From Phalacrocorax aristotelis (Eukaryota; Chordata; Aves; Suliformes; Phalacrocoracidae): a stretch of DNA of 64,000 nt. The translations under genes were made by a program, and so were the position numbers. Each line of letters begins with the position of its first letter. Within the stretch, counting starts at the first letter, position 1. The notes beneath the pieces are model-generated. The model was not told where the DNA came from, did no database searches, and saw only the letters and a program-made list of their open reading frames with translations. The DNA is taken from positions 25,458 to 89,457 of the forward strand of contig NW_027441273.1 of the NCBI RefSeq assembly GCF_949628215.1. The letters are read 5' to 3'. Positions 22,690 to 34,640 of this stretch are shown in pieces.

Positions 22690-24199
22690 AGAAACACAGC
22701 AACACAAATTGCGCACCCACAGCGGCGACAGCTTCGCAGCTATTTAGACCTGGAACAACAGAGAAAAGTAAAACAGCTTCATCACCCGCACAGGAAAAGC
22801 GGCAGACGGAGACAAAGGGTCAGCATTCATAGCCCTTACAGAACGCAGGCGTTCTCTCTCCTTCCATTCCTAAACCCATCCCCACTTAGGTCTAAATATC
22901 GCAGCCCTGCTGTGGCAATAGCGAGAGCGGGGAACAAGAGCCCTGCCGCCGGCCGTTTGTGCAGCAGGACACAAAAACAGAGGGACATGTTTTGCCACGC
23001 ACAACCCTGAATCTCCTGAAAATTTATGTTTACTAAAAATAGCCATTGGGAACATATTCCCAAAAACATTCGGCAATGAAACTTTTATGTGTTTGACACC
23101 CGCACATTTTTTGGGAACTTGCTATTTGCTTCCTGGTTTTGCTGGTCTTCCCTCAGAAATTCTACCTGCAGCCAAGTTATTCCCACCCGCCCGACCTCAA
23201 GCATTCACCTTCCTGGTATTACCAGCACATTGACACAGGCGAGCAACTTAACTGCTCTTCTAAAACTATCCAAATGACAATTACAGCCCTGAAAGAGGAG
23301 TGGAAGAGAAGAAAAGGAGAGATCAGGCAGCAAAAGTGCTCTGCAGGCTGCTGCCGGCCAACACTGCACTCTTTTGTTAAAGCCACCCCGCCCCCCCAAA
23401 CGCAACCAAAAAAACCCCATGACTGTGGAATGCGTTTTTTTTTCTTTTCAGTAGTCCTTTTGGAGCTCATCCCTGTCTCAGCATCTTGTCTTGTCAGAGC
23501 ATGAAGTGCAGATGATCTGTATCCCGATGACATTTGCATGGGATTAATACATTTTCAGAAATAGACCAGATCCGTGAGACTCCTGTCACCTTTGTGGTTT
23601 TAACAATCGTAACTCAATTTTATCGACTGACACACTTGTGAGAACTAATTAACTTTGAAACTTAGCCTCTCCTTGGGGAAAAAAACGTGTTAGACACCAA
23701 ATGAAACCGATTCAGAGCTCCGAACCACGATGGAGCCGATAGAGCTGTTGTGACTTAGTTTGTATGATTAATTAATTGGTTAATAACTATCCTAAGCAGC
23801 ACAGAAAGAAGAGCTGGACCCAAAGAGGGTGCGCTGCGCTGGATCCAAAAAGCACCCTTCCTCCAGAGACCCGCCTCAGGTGGCGAGTTCGCTCTGGTGC
23901 ATGCCGGCCTCCCGAACTTCGGGGTCCGATGTGACCGGACCCCCACCTCCGGGGAGGGTCCTCGTACCCTGCCCAACCCCTGCTTTCCCCTGCAGCCCCC
24001 AATGCCCCCACCCCCCAGCCTGCACAAGCAGCCAAACCGGCTGCTGCTTTTGGCCCCCAAACCAGCTCACTTTGGGACCGGTTCTGAGCCAAAAAGCCCA
24101 GCTGCTGAGCCTGTTCTCAAGTCCCAAAAATGCAGCACTTGACCTCTGCTCCTCAGCCCAAAACCACACGACTTAGTCCCCTCGGTCAGGCCCTCAAAA
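22690..24199. other. Spacer, no gene recognised
   Basis: Mixed-composition single-copy sequence. There are T- and A-runs near 23,427 and 23,680 and no persuasive coding frame, RNA gene or known repeat. Confidence 0.5.
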
Positions 24200-25450
24200 C
24201 GCACGACTCGATCTGTTTCAGGGCCCCGGCGTCAGCCACAGGAGCCTGCTCTCAAGGCCCAGGAACAGAAGAGCTGTGCTCTCCCCGTTCAGGGACCAAA
24301 CCAGCTGAGCCTGGCTGCGTCCCGGCCCCCTCCGCAGTCCCCACGGGCAACGCTCAGGGGCGCGGAGAGCGCAGCCACCCCACAGCCCTGCACCCCCACG
24401 GCCCACGCGGGCACTGTCGGGGAGGCCTTGGGAACTGAACTGCGCGGGCCCGGCCCCGCACCCCGGCGGGGCAGCCCAGCGCCGGCCCGGCAGCGCTTTC
24501 TTCCTGCTCTCGCAGGCCGCGTTTCCCCGGCAGCGCCGGGCCCGCACCCCAACCCCACAGGGGGCCGGGCCCAGCCCGCCTCCAGCAAACCGCGGCGGCA
24601 GCAGCCACGGTCCTTGCCTGCCTCGCGGGCAAGGGGGGACCCGCCCGGCACCACAGGAGCCCCCGCCGGGGTCGCCGCCGCCGCCCGACCCCGACGAGGA
24701 GCAGCCGAGAGCCGGGTGGGGCTGCCCCTACTTCCCCACGGCCGGGCACGGGCTCGGCCCCAAAACCCAACCACCGACCCACGAAATCGCTCGGCCCGGG
24801 GCCACTGCTGCCCGCAACCCCCCCCCCGGGGACTCCGCGGACCGGGAGGCCCCACAGCCGAAACCCGCCGACCCACAGCGCGCCCGGCCACGCGGCTCCT
24901 CACCTGCCCCCCGGCGCGGCTCCGGCTGCCCCACGGCCCGGCACGGAGCCGAACCCGGCCACCGGACCATCCGCCGCCCCCCCAACGCTCCGGGATGGTT
25001 CTCGTCCCTTTTCGCTCTGACGCCTCGAGCCGAGCCGGCCCCGCTCCTCCGAGCTACCGGCGGTGCCCGCTCGGCTGCTCGGGGCCAGGCCCTGTTCTCG
25101 CCCAGCCGCGAGAAGCCGCCCCGGGGTCTCCTCGGTGCGTCCAGCCCCGTGCCGTGCCGGAGCGGGGAGAGCCGGGTACGAGCGCGGAGCCCTGGGGCAG
25201 GGGTTGCCCCAGTGCCGCCGACTGTGTGGGGGTGTGTCGTCCCCCCCCGCCCCACGCGGGGGGCGCACACACGGTACACCCGCGGGGCAGGGGCATCCCC
25301 GGGGAGCCGTGCAGCCGGGCTGCGCCGTAGGAGGGAAGGGTGATGTTGGTTTCCCATTTTCCCCGCAGCCTGATCCTCCCCCTCCCCCGTACTGAGTCGC
25401 CCCCCCCCCGCCCACCCCTTCCCGCGCGTTACAGCCCGCGAAAAAGCTTT
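24200..25450. promoter_or_regulatory. CpG island 1 of the spacer
   Basis: Dense CpG and GC-box-like sequence. Open frames up to 300 codons exist on both strands but are Pro/Arg/Gly/Ala-rich and overlap one another, as expected from GC-rich DNA. CTCACCTGCC at 24,899-24,908 is a possible minus-strand splice donor. The gene it would serve is not identifiable. Confidence 0.5.
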
Positions 25451-26245
25451 TAACAACCCGATCGACAACACTCCCTTTATCCCTCTTCCAGCAGGAGCAG
25501 CGAGAGATTAAGCCAACTGCAGCAGAGAGGAAGAAGGCAAGGAGAGCCTTTTCAAGCAAGGGCAGGACAAAAATGCACGGCGTGGACAGGCACAGGAGAG
25601 GCTGCATTATCTGGAAAGCACAACACCTCCCCAACGGCAGAAAATAAGGAACGAATCGTTTCCAAGGAGCTGCAGCAGACGAATCACCTTTTTCTTTATT
25701 GCTCTCCTGCCCTTTGTTATCCAAAGCGATAGGCTTCACCACCGGGCAGAAAATATCTGCCTAGATTTACACGGACAACCAGAAACAATCAAGCCACCCA
25801 GGAAAAAGTTCACAGCAGAGGTATAACACATCAGCAGCTAAAACATTTGTTACGCAGGCACAACTAGGCACTAAACAAAGGCTTTCCAACACTGGAGGTC
25901 TAGAACAGGTAGACATTAGCACAGAAGCTCAAGGGGCTCTGTCACCCTGCACAAATCTCCCCGTGCCTACACACGCACACGTTCAGAAGTTATTTATCAG
26001 AAAACGCCCAACTGAGCCATTTGCCACAGTCACCAGACTCACGACGTGATAACACGACATGACACACGAGGTGGGCTCAGAGTTTTAAGGCAAAAATACC
26101 TCCCCCGCCCCCCACCCGAGATCTTTCAGGCTCCGGACCTGCCATCTCCCCGCACCAAACCTACCCGGCCAAAGGGTTTCAGGTGGCCCAAAACACAGTA
26201 CACAGAAAATAGACGGGGAAAGCCCTACATTGTGCAAAAGGGAAC
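25451..26245. other. Spacer between CpG islands, no gene recognised
   Basis: Moderate-GC sequence. No coding frame, RNA gene or repeat that I can support. Confidence 0.45.
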
Positions 26246-26267
26246 GATGCCCGACCAGGGCTTCTCT

Positions 26268-26786
26268 GCGGGGCCCGGGCCCGGCCCGGAGCCGCCCCCC
26301 CCCCCACCCCGGCGCGGGCCCCGGCCCGGCCCGGAGCCGCCCCCCCCCCCACCCCGGCGCGGGCCCCGGCCCGGCACGGAGCCGCCCCCCCCCCCCACCC
26401 CGGCGCGGGCCCCGGCCCGGCACGGAGCCGCCCCCCCCCCCCACCCCGGCGCGGGCCCCGGCCCGGCACGGAGCCGCCCCCCCCCCCACCCCGGCGCGGG
26501 CCCCGGCCCGGCACGGAGCCGCCCCCCCCCCCACCCCGGCGCGGGCCCCGGCCCGGCACGGAGCCGCCCCCCCCCCCACCCCGGCGCGGGCCCCGGCCCG
26601 GCACGGAGCCGCCCCCCCCCACCCCGGCGCGGGCCCCGGCCCGGCACGGAGCCGCCCCCCCCCACCCCGGCCCGGGCCCGGGCCCGGCACGGAGCCGCCC
26701 CCCCCCCCACCCCGGCGCGGGCCCGGGCCCGGCACGGAGCCGCCCCCCCCCCACCCCGGCCCGGGCCCGGGCCCGGCACGGAGCCT
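26268..26786. repeat. 45-bp GC minisatellite with C-runs
   Basis: Twelve occurrences of GAGCCG or GAGCCT, at 26,289, 26,334, 26,379, 26,425, 26,471, 26,516, 26,561, 26,606, 26,649, 26,692, 26,737 and 26,781, give a period of 43-46 bp. Units differ mostly in the length of a C-run and in GGCGCGGGCCCCGG versus GGCCCGGGCCCGGG. The minus strand has long G-runs in every unit, so strong G-quadruplex potential. Open frames through it are artefacts of the repeat. Confidence 0.93.
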
Positions 26787-27600
26787 CCACCGCTGCCCGA
26801 ACTCACTCACCAGCGCTCTCCGGCCCCTGGCCACGGCCGCGCTGCTCTCCCAGGCGGCTGCCGCAGGCGAGGGTCGGGCGCTGCCAGGCCTCCAGGAGTC
26901 CTGAGGAGCTGGCGGCCACCGCAGGGGATGGCTGCCTGCGGTCGGACTGCCGCGGCGCTCCCCGCCCAGCTCCGAGCAGTCTCCGCCGGCCACGGGCTTC
27001 CCACGCCGGGCCGCAGAGGGGCCCCGGCACCGCAAAGAGACACCTCGCGGCGCAGCCGCCCCACGCACCGCTCCCACCTCCGCTCCACCGCGCTGCGCCA
27101 CCGGAAGCCGGAGCCCCGCGGGGCGGCCCTTAGAGGGCGGCCGGAAGGACCGGCCCCCACCGGCCCCTCCCCCGCGCCGGACCGCCCCCGCGCCCAGCCG
27201 TTGAGCGCCAGCGCCCCCTGCTGGCCGGGCCGCGCTCAGCTCGCGAGGGCGCCGTGGGCCGGGCGGGGGGGGACGCGCCGGCTCGGGGCCAGCTCCTTTC
27301 GGGGCGAGCGAGCGAGCGGGAAACCCCTGCGGGCCCCGGTCACGGCCGGGCAGAGCCGCGCGCCCTCCGAGAGCTGCTCAACGGGGCTGCCCCTCGTGAC
27401 ACATACCGAGCCGTCCGCGACGGGAGCGAGCAGAGGAGGAAGGGGCCGGCGGCCGCGGGGCCCCGGCCGCAGGCACGGCGGGGGGGTGGGGGGCTGGGGC
27501 CCGTGGGGCCGCCCTGCTGGGTCACTGCCCTGCGCCGCACCGCGCTGGGGGCTGGGGCCCGACCGGCGCCGGGGGACCGGGGGCAGCCACGAGCAGAGGG
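26787..27600. promoter_or_regulatory. CpG island 2 of the spacer
   Basis: CpG-dense flank of the minisatellite, with CCGGAAG-type ETS sites (for example 27,101-27,107 and 27,141-27,147) and a CTCF-like site. Probably a promoter region; orientation and product are not determinable from sequence. Confidence 0.5.
27207..27226 (-). promoter_or_regulatory. CTCF-like site
   Basis: The minus strand reads GGCCAGCAGGGGGCGCTGGC, a near-perfect match to the vertebrate CTCF core CCASYAGRKGGCGC. It lies in a CpG island next to a GC minisatellite. Confidence 0.7.
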
Positions 27601-30600
27601 CCTGAGCTTAGCCACGGCCAGCAGAACACCCCGAAGCGTGAGACGCTGCAAGGCCAAGGTGGTCCTTGGCAATGGGGGCGCCTGGGCTCGGCCTCCGCCT
27701 TACCCGTCCTGGGTCTGCGTGGCGTTCCAGGGGAATGGTGTTTTCCTTGTGCGGAAGGTGGGCTGGCCGGTCGGCCGTGCCCCGGTCGTTACCGATACTG
27801 CCAAAGGCGCTCGCACGCTCTGGCCCATTACTGCTGCGGTGCCGCGCCGTAGCAGAAAGAAGAGGTGTTGTGTTATCTCACAAAAAGCCTCCTATGGTCA
27901 GTTGAAGAAATAACCTCTTTCCGTGGCACTGGCTCTTTTCGTACAGTCCATAGCCGGCTTTCGGCTTTTGTCTTTACAGCATTCAGTTTGCTTTCTGCCA
28001 AGCTTTCTACCTGCTGTGAAACATTTGGATGGTTTTTTCTTGTTGGTTTTTTTTTCCCCTACTTGCTCCACAACTCCCACACCAACCACCCAGCGCGGCT
28101 CGCCTTTCAGCCCCCAGACCCAGGAGCCTTGCCCTGGGACGGCCCTTACATGTCAGCAGAGTTGTTCCAGCTCTCACCCTGTCCCTACCCAGCTGAGGAC
28201 GTCTGTGTCCGTGGGAGGCACCCAGAAACTCCCCCTGCTGCGTGGCAGTCCCCTGCCCCGTCAGAGAAAACTGCGGCAATATCGGCTAAATTTAAAAGCG
28301 TCGGCAGGAGGTGCAGAATACGTAAATAAAGCGGCGGTTGGCTGCCGGGTATGGGTGCAATATAAATACATTTTGTTTATAGGCCTTCGTGCCTATTCAG
28401 CGTTGAACGGCACCGCAGCCCACCCAGCCCGGGGCTCGGAGAAGGGTCTCTCCAAGGGCACAACCTAAGGCAGCGCAGGAAGCCCAGCTGCCACGCTCCC
28501 AGTCGCTACGGGACGCTCGCTTACAGTTACACTAACGAGGGTACGGATGAGGCTGGAACTAGCAGAAATGCTGACTCTTCTGGCCTTTTATTTGTGGAAG
28601 GTACAGCGCGCGAGCCTCGGCGGCTCACAGGAGAAGCGTGCAGTGCTGCCTGACTCTCATTCTCAGCTCACGTACTACTGCCAAAGCTCCTGCCCTGTGC
28701 TGTGCCAGATGCCGGCTGGCGTGAGCGCCTGGGCTCCTGAGGGACCCCCTTGTCCTGAGAGCCAGAAGTACTCACTTCCCTTTGCATGAGGCCTGTAGGA
28801 GATATACCCTGCAATTTTAAAAATCTGTATCAAACGTGGCAGACTCAAAAGAGGGCATTTTTAAAAAGGCAGGTTTGTTTTCTTTGTTAACTTTACGATC
28901 TACAGCCTAGCAAAGAGCTCCCTTTCAGTGTCAGTCGCTTGGCTTTCTCCCCTACTGACGAGGTCCCAGCCTCCCGGTGAGATCTCGCTGGAGATATTCT
29001 CAGTTTCCCTCGAGTACGTGGCTGCCCTGGCCCGAGGCCAGCGAAGAAGCTGACTTTGCCCGTGCCTGAATCAGCAACACGTCCAGCAGGCGACTTGCAG
29101 AGCCCAGGGAACCCTCGTAAAGAGGTTTGGGGGTGGGGCGCGCCACATCTGTGGCATCGGCCGTGGGAAAGGACCGGCGCAGTAAAACAGGTGGGTGAAA
29201 CCGCGGTGCGCGCCAATACGTGCTGCTGCCTGGGGCATCGCTTTGCTGCGGGTCAAGTCAGATGCTCTCTGTAAGAGCGAGTCAGGGTAAAGGCAGCAGC
29301 AGATTTCTTTTCTGCTCATTTTAACAAAGGCTGGACGGAGCCCATAGAGGAAGGCACTACGCGTCTTGCTGGGTTTGTTTCCCTGCCTTCTCGTAAGCTG
29401 TCGCGGAAACTTGCACGAGGAAAGCCTGTGCAAGCTGATGATGACAGCCACACACGGTTGAAGAGGGAGCAGATGGTGAGAGCAGAGGTACGCGCTCAGG
29501 CTGTGCGCTGGAAGCTAATGCTAATGCTGCAAAATAAAGAGTGGATTTTCTTTTTTGGGTTTAGGTGAGCGCTAAACATTACATGTGCGTGTGTGCGTGT
29601 GTCTCTCGCAGGTTTTTGTCATACACCCCACCCTCCCACCCCAAAAAAACAACCCACACATGCCACGTGTTAAACAGTGGTTTTCCATTGTACTTAGACG
29701 TGCTTACATAGGTGTGTTGGTTTGTTACTTTTTTTTAATGCAGAAACAGCAATACGATAGATTTAATACAGCTAGCAGTTAGACGGGTGTAGCTTTAGAG
29801 CGTCGGCTGTTTACAAAGCAACTGCACACCTTCTTTAACTCACAGTTTAAACAAATGAACTTGCAGTGCATCACACGTGCTTTGTACAGTCACGTTCCAC
29901 ACGGCAGGTCAGATGCTTCACCCTGCCTTGTCCTTGTTCCCCCGACTCCGACGGGACCGCCGAGGCCATCCTGGGGACAGCGCCGCTTTCTAGCAGCTGG
30001 GTTGCTTGCCTGGACGCCCCACAGACAAACAATCATTTCCCCACTGAACCTCTTCTCAAATATTTTCCTACCCCTGCAGGCCCCACGTCCTTTGGTTCAT
30101 ATTTCCTTTTTTCCGGGCTTTATGCACAGGACCGATGATTTCCAGAAATAGAAACAGAGGCTGATTCAGTCCAGGCTAAACATTCTCTGACCTAAACCAA
30201 ACTGCCTTCGAAGAGATAGCTGTACTGTAGGCACCACCTCGGGAACAGAAGTTGCCCTGTCATAAAAAAAAAAAAAAAAAAAAGAAGGAAAACAAGGCGT
30301 TTCAGGCTGAGGAGGCTGAACGGTGTGCTGGGGGCGGTGGGGAGTTGGAAAGAAACAGTTCAGACGATCAGAGCGAGCTTAGCGTTGCAAAGCGTGCCAT
30401 TATTTTTAATTTGGCAGTCAGAAGAAAATAGATTCCGACACTGATTTCCTGTGTGCTGCGGGAGTTCTCGCCTCAGCATTCCTGTGCACCATTTTACTTT
30501 TGTGTCCCGTCTGCTTTGCTTTTGCATTGTAGCTCTCCGGTTCTAGCTACGCTTCCCACCACCCCCGTTACTCTTTGACAAGCCCAGCTCTCACTGCGCT

Positions 30601-32040
30601 TCCCTTCCCGTATGCGCGTGCAGGGAAAAGCCCGCGCGTCTGCCACTACAGGACACGCTCTGGGAGGCAGGAGAGATGACGACGCTCCCTGACAGAGGAC
30701 ACAGCTGAGGGGCGGTCCGCCGGGGCTGGGGAGATGGCAGCACCTTCCCTCAGCTGCCCCATCCGAGCACGGGTGCAGGTGAGCACTGAGGAGAGACAAG
30801 CAGGCAGGAGCCGCAGAGCGAGAGAGAAAATAAAATTCACGGGTGGGTGCTACTTGCGTCTCATTTTTAGCGCAAGGGATGAATTCTCAGCACCTTCTTG
30901 GAGCTGCCCCTTTGGGACTCACGGAGAAGAGGGAGGTTGGCCACGCGGTGCAGCCCAGCTCTGCTTCCCCTAAATGGTTTTACTGTTCAGGTGTTGCCCT
31001 AATCTGGCCGGTACCCCTGCAAAGAGTTTGGGATTTCTGCTGCCTCTCCGGGCCAGCCGCAGACCCTGACTTCATCGCAGCGAATGACCCTGCACTCCTC
31101 AGAGCGGTTGCCGAGTCACATCCCGCTGCCTTCCCTGCAGAACTGGAGACCCTTTTTCAGCCCTTGCCCCCTCTTCTCTCAGCTCGTTGCCCATCCCTTT
31201 TTCAGGGCCAGCACCGATCCTGCCTCCAGCTCGCCCTGTCTCCACCTGCGAGCGCCCAACACGAGCTAAATGTCTCCTCAAGGATGCACGGAAGAGACGC
31301 GCAGGCAACCCAGCACAGACCCCCTGCAAACATCTTCTTTCCATTTTCTTTCCTCTCCTGACACGAAGAGATGACTTAGGAAAAAGCGTACTGCTCACAC
31401 TTCACCTGCACTGCTTCTACTTTCACTTTCGCTCTCCTTGGCAGTAATTAATAGCGGTGGTTGGGGAGGGCTGGGGCATTCCCCCAAAGCGGCTGCAGTT
31501 ACATCCGGGCGGTTGTGGCACTCCATTAGCTTTGTCATTTTAAATCTAAATCTTCTGGAATTGTTAGTTCTCGTCAGGAATCACCCGCACCTGCAAATTT
31601 TCTTAATGCCTACGCTTGAACCCAGCCACTGTTTAACAGCTCACCTTTATTTCTGTTCATTTAAGAATCTAAAGCTTCGTTTACTGCTTGGGTTGGAAGC
31701 AGGAGCTGTCGCTGCCTCTGAACTTTCTAACAGCCCTGTTACAATTTCAGTATTACCCACTCCCAATTTAGCTTTCCAGTTCAATTTTCATTGTAGATTC
31801 TAAAACTGTCCTTATTTTGTTTCTGATCAGGAGTCATTAATGCCTGCAGTTGATGTAATAACGGCTGTATTTAGATTGAGCTATTAATGACTCGCAACTC
31901 TATTTATGGCATAAAAAAGGACTGCCTTTATTTTTTTTTTAATTACAGATTAGGAATAATGACTGCCTGGTTTGCTCAGTAATAGCTGCGATTAAATTTA
32001 GTCACGACTCCTCCCTAAATAAAATGTATTTATTTGCACT
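27601..32040. other. Long spacer stretch, no gene recognised
   Basis: Mostly single-copy DNA. Visible items: AATAAA-type signals near 28,325 and 29,531; an A-run of about 20 at 30,264-30,283; and a markedly AT-rich segment at 31,440-32,040 with several TAATTA/ATTAAT-type homeodomain-like motifs. No frame with recognisable protein similarity, no tRNA-like gene. Confidence 0.45.
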
Positions 32041-32982
32041 CTAACAATTTAACCTTCCCTTTACCGGTCAGGGGCACCGACAAGTGCCCGTGCGTACCTC
32101 CGCTCCCCCTGCGCCGGCTCCCCAGGGAACAGCCTCTTACCCTGACCAGAGCCTGCAGCGGCCCGTTGTCGTCCCAGCTCCTCGCCCTCGAGAAAGCGGC
32201 CGCCTGAAGCGGCGGCAGATCCGCTGCTGCCCAAAGGGGACGGAAATGGCGCGGGGTAAATGATAATATGAAATGATAAATGAATGAAATGATCTCACAA
32301 GGGGGAAGAAAACCAGCAAAGCAAAAAACAAACCCCAAACAGAACACCATACCACTAAACCGTCTCACCGCCCCCTCAGCGCCCGAAACAACATCCCGGG
32401 AGAAAAAAAGCACAGCAGGCCACAAGGGACCTTTCTAGTACAGATGCTGCCAAAGAGTGCCAAGCTCTGGAATCCTTACCTCAGGCAACGCCTCCGCTTC
32501 TCTAAACGCCAGAGCACGCCTGCCCGGGGGGCTGAGACAGCCCCAAAGCTGCGACCGCCCGAGGGAACACGGGAGCACCGACGGCAGAGAAGCCCAGGGG
32601 CAGCAAGAGCTGCCCGAGCCCCGGCTGGGGCTCTTCGACCCCCGGGCCCCGCCCCCGCCCTTCCCACAGCGCCCCGCAAAAGGGGCGGGCCGAGCCCCCC
32701 CGAGGGATGAAGGCTCGCAGGGTGGCAGCAGAGAGCAAAGTGCACCACACAGCACCAAAGTGGGTGGGTGGGGCCAGGTGGGTCGGACATCAGACGGCCC
32801 GCCTGCCCATCGCCGGGGGCAGGGCCCGTTGCTAAGAGCGTGGCGAGGGGTATCAGGACCGCCCTCAACGGGCTATCGCAAGGGGTCAACACCTGTCGCT
32901 AGGGGCTGTGCCTACACGGTTCCGGCCCCCACGGTGACGTCACCACGTAGCGTGCGGGGGGTCACTAAGTGGCGTGGAGAAG
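32041..32982. promoter_or_regulatory. GC-rich segment with CRE before the NRF1 minisatellite
   Basis: CpG-rich from about 32,500. It contains a perfect palindromic CRE, TGACGTCA, at 32,935-32,942, about 50 bp before the first monomer. Together with the NRF1 sites downstream it looks promoter-like. No TATA box and no recognised coding region. Confidence 0.45.
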
Positions 32983-34640
32983 TGAGCGCGGCAAAATGTC
33001 GCTACAGCCCGTGCACGGCTGCTGGCTGCAGTACCGCAGTTTGGTCGCACGGTGGCAGCAGAGAGCAGAAAAGGTCGCCACTGCGCATGCGCGGCTGCCC
33101 ACATGCACTACGAGGGCTTGGGCACTCGGTGGAAGTAGGGGGCAGAAAATAAAGCGCCACCGCGCATACGGAACTGCCTGGCTGCAGTACCGGCATCTGC
33201 TTGCACGGTGGCAGCAGCGACCAGAGGAAAACTTCACCCTCGGGAACGGGCAGCTTCCCGTCTGCAGTACCCGGTTTTGATCGACCGGTGACTGCCGCGA
33301 TCGGGTAAGGGGCGGGTGGAAATCTCTACCAGGGTAGCGCAGCTCCCGCCTGCAGTCCCGGGGTTCGGTCGCTTGGTGGAAGCAGCGAGCAGAAAACGAA
33401 AGGTGGCCACTGCGCATGCGCGGCTGCCCACCTGCAGTGCCGCTGTTTGATCGCACGGTGGCAGCAGAGAGCAGAAAGAGACGCCACTGCGCATGCGCGG
33501 CCGCCCACCTGCAGTACCGCGGTCTGATCGCACGGTGGCAGCAGAGAGCATAAAGAGACGCCACTGCGCATGCGCGGCTGCCCACCTGCAGTACCGCTGT
33601 TTGGTCGCACGGTGGCAGCAGAGAGCAGAAAGACGCGCCACTGCGCATGCGCGGCTACCCACCTGCAGTACCGCGGTCTGATCGCACGGTGGCAGCAGAG
33701 AGCAGAAAGAAGCGCCACTGCGCATGCGCGGCTCCCCACCTGCAGTACCGCGGTTTGATCGCACGGTGGCAGCAGAGAGCAGAAAAGGCGGCACTGCGCA
33801 TGCGCGGCTGCCCACCTGCACTGCGAGCGTTTGGGCGGTCGGTGGAAGCAGGGGCAGAAAGTAAAGCGCCACTGTGCATACGGAACTGCCTGGCTGCAGT
33901 ACCGGCATCTGCTTGCACGGTGGCAGCAGCGACCAGCGGAAAAACTTCACCGTCGGGAACGGGCGGCTGCCCGTCTGCAGTACCCGGTTTTGATCGCTCG
34001 GTGACTGCCGCGAGCAGGGTAGCGCAGCTCCCCCCCCGTGCTGTTCAGCGGTTCGGTCGCTCGGTGGCAGGAGCGAGCACAAAAAGGCGCCACTGCGCAT
34101 GCGCGGCCGCCCACCTGCAGTACCGCGGTTTGGTCGCACGGTGGCAGCAGAGAGCGAAAAGGGGCCACTGCGCATGCGCGGCCGCCCACCTGCAGTACCG
34201 CGGTTTGATCGCACGGTGGCAGCAGCGAGCACCAAAAGGCGCCACTGCGCATGCGCAGCTGCCCACCTGCACTGCGAGCGTTTGGGCGGTCGGTGGAAGC
34301 AGGGGCAGAAAGTAAAGCGCCACTGTGCATACGGAACTGCCTGGCTGCAGTACCGGCATCTGCTTGCACGGTGGCAGCAGCGACCAGCGAAAAAACGTCA
34401 CCGTCGGGAACGGGCGGCTGCCCGTCTGCAGTACCCGGTTTTGAGCGCTCGGTGACTGCCGCGAGCAGGGTAGCGCAGCTGGCCCCCGCTGTTCCGCGGT
34501 TCGGTCGCTCGGTGGCAGCAGCGAGCAGTGACACATCGTCGCCACTGCGCATGCGTCTGTTCCGGGTGCAGTACCGCACTTTGGCCGCACGGTGTCAGCA
34601 GGGTCGACCATCGCCACTCCGCATGCGCGATTGCCGGCTG
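32983..34640. repeat. NRF1-site minisatellite with higher-order structure
   Basis: About 21 monomers of 75-88 bp, usually recognised by CTGCAGTACC and CACGGTGGCAGCAG. Five monomer types run in fixed order A-B-C-D-E, with A present 1, 5 and 2 times in the three successive cycles (A 33,027; then A 33,432 to 33,740; then A 34,116 and 34,191; a last A-like monomer at 34,567). Types A and E end in the NRF1 palindrome GCGCATGCGC, perfect at 33,083, 33,412, 33,489, 33,566, 33,643, 33,720, 33,796, 34,095, 34,170 and 34,247. B-type ends are decayed (GTGCATACGG). Open frames across it are repeat artefacts. Confidence 0.92.

Noticed and set aside
26046-27605. 519-codon open frame
   Set aside because: Most of its middle is the 45-bp GC minisatellite read in one frame; overlapping open frames exist on both strands.
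30264-30283. Processed pseudogene tail
   Set aside because: The A-run has no recognisable coding sequence upstream and no clear flanking duplication.
32983-34640. Repeat-containing protein gene
   Set aside because: Open frames of 100-330 codons follow the minisatellite on both strands and in several frames, as a repeat of roughly 77 bp would give.
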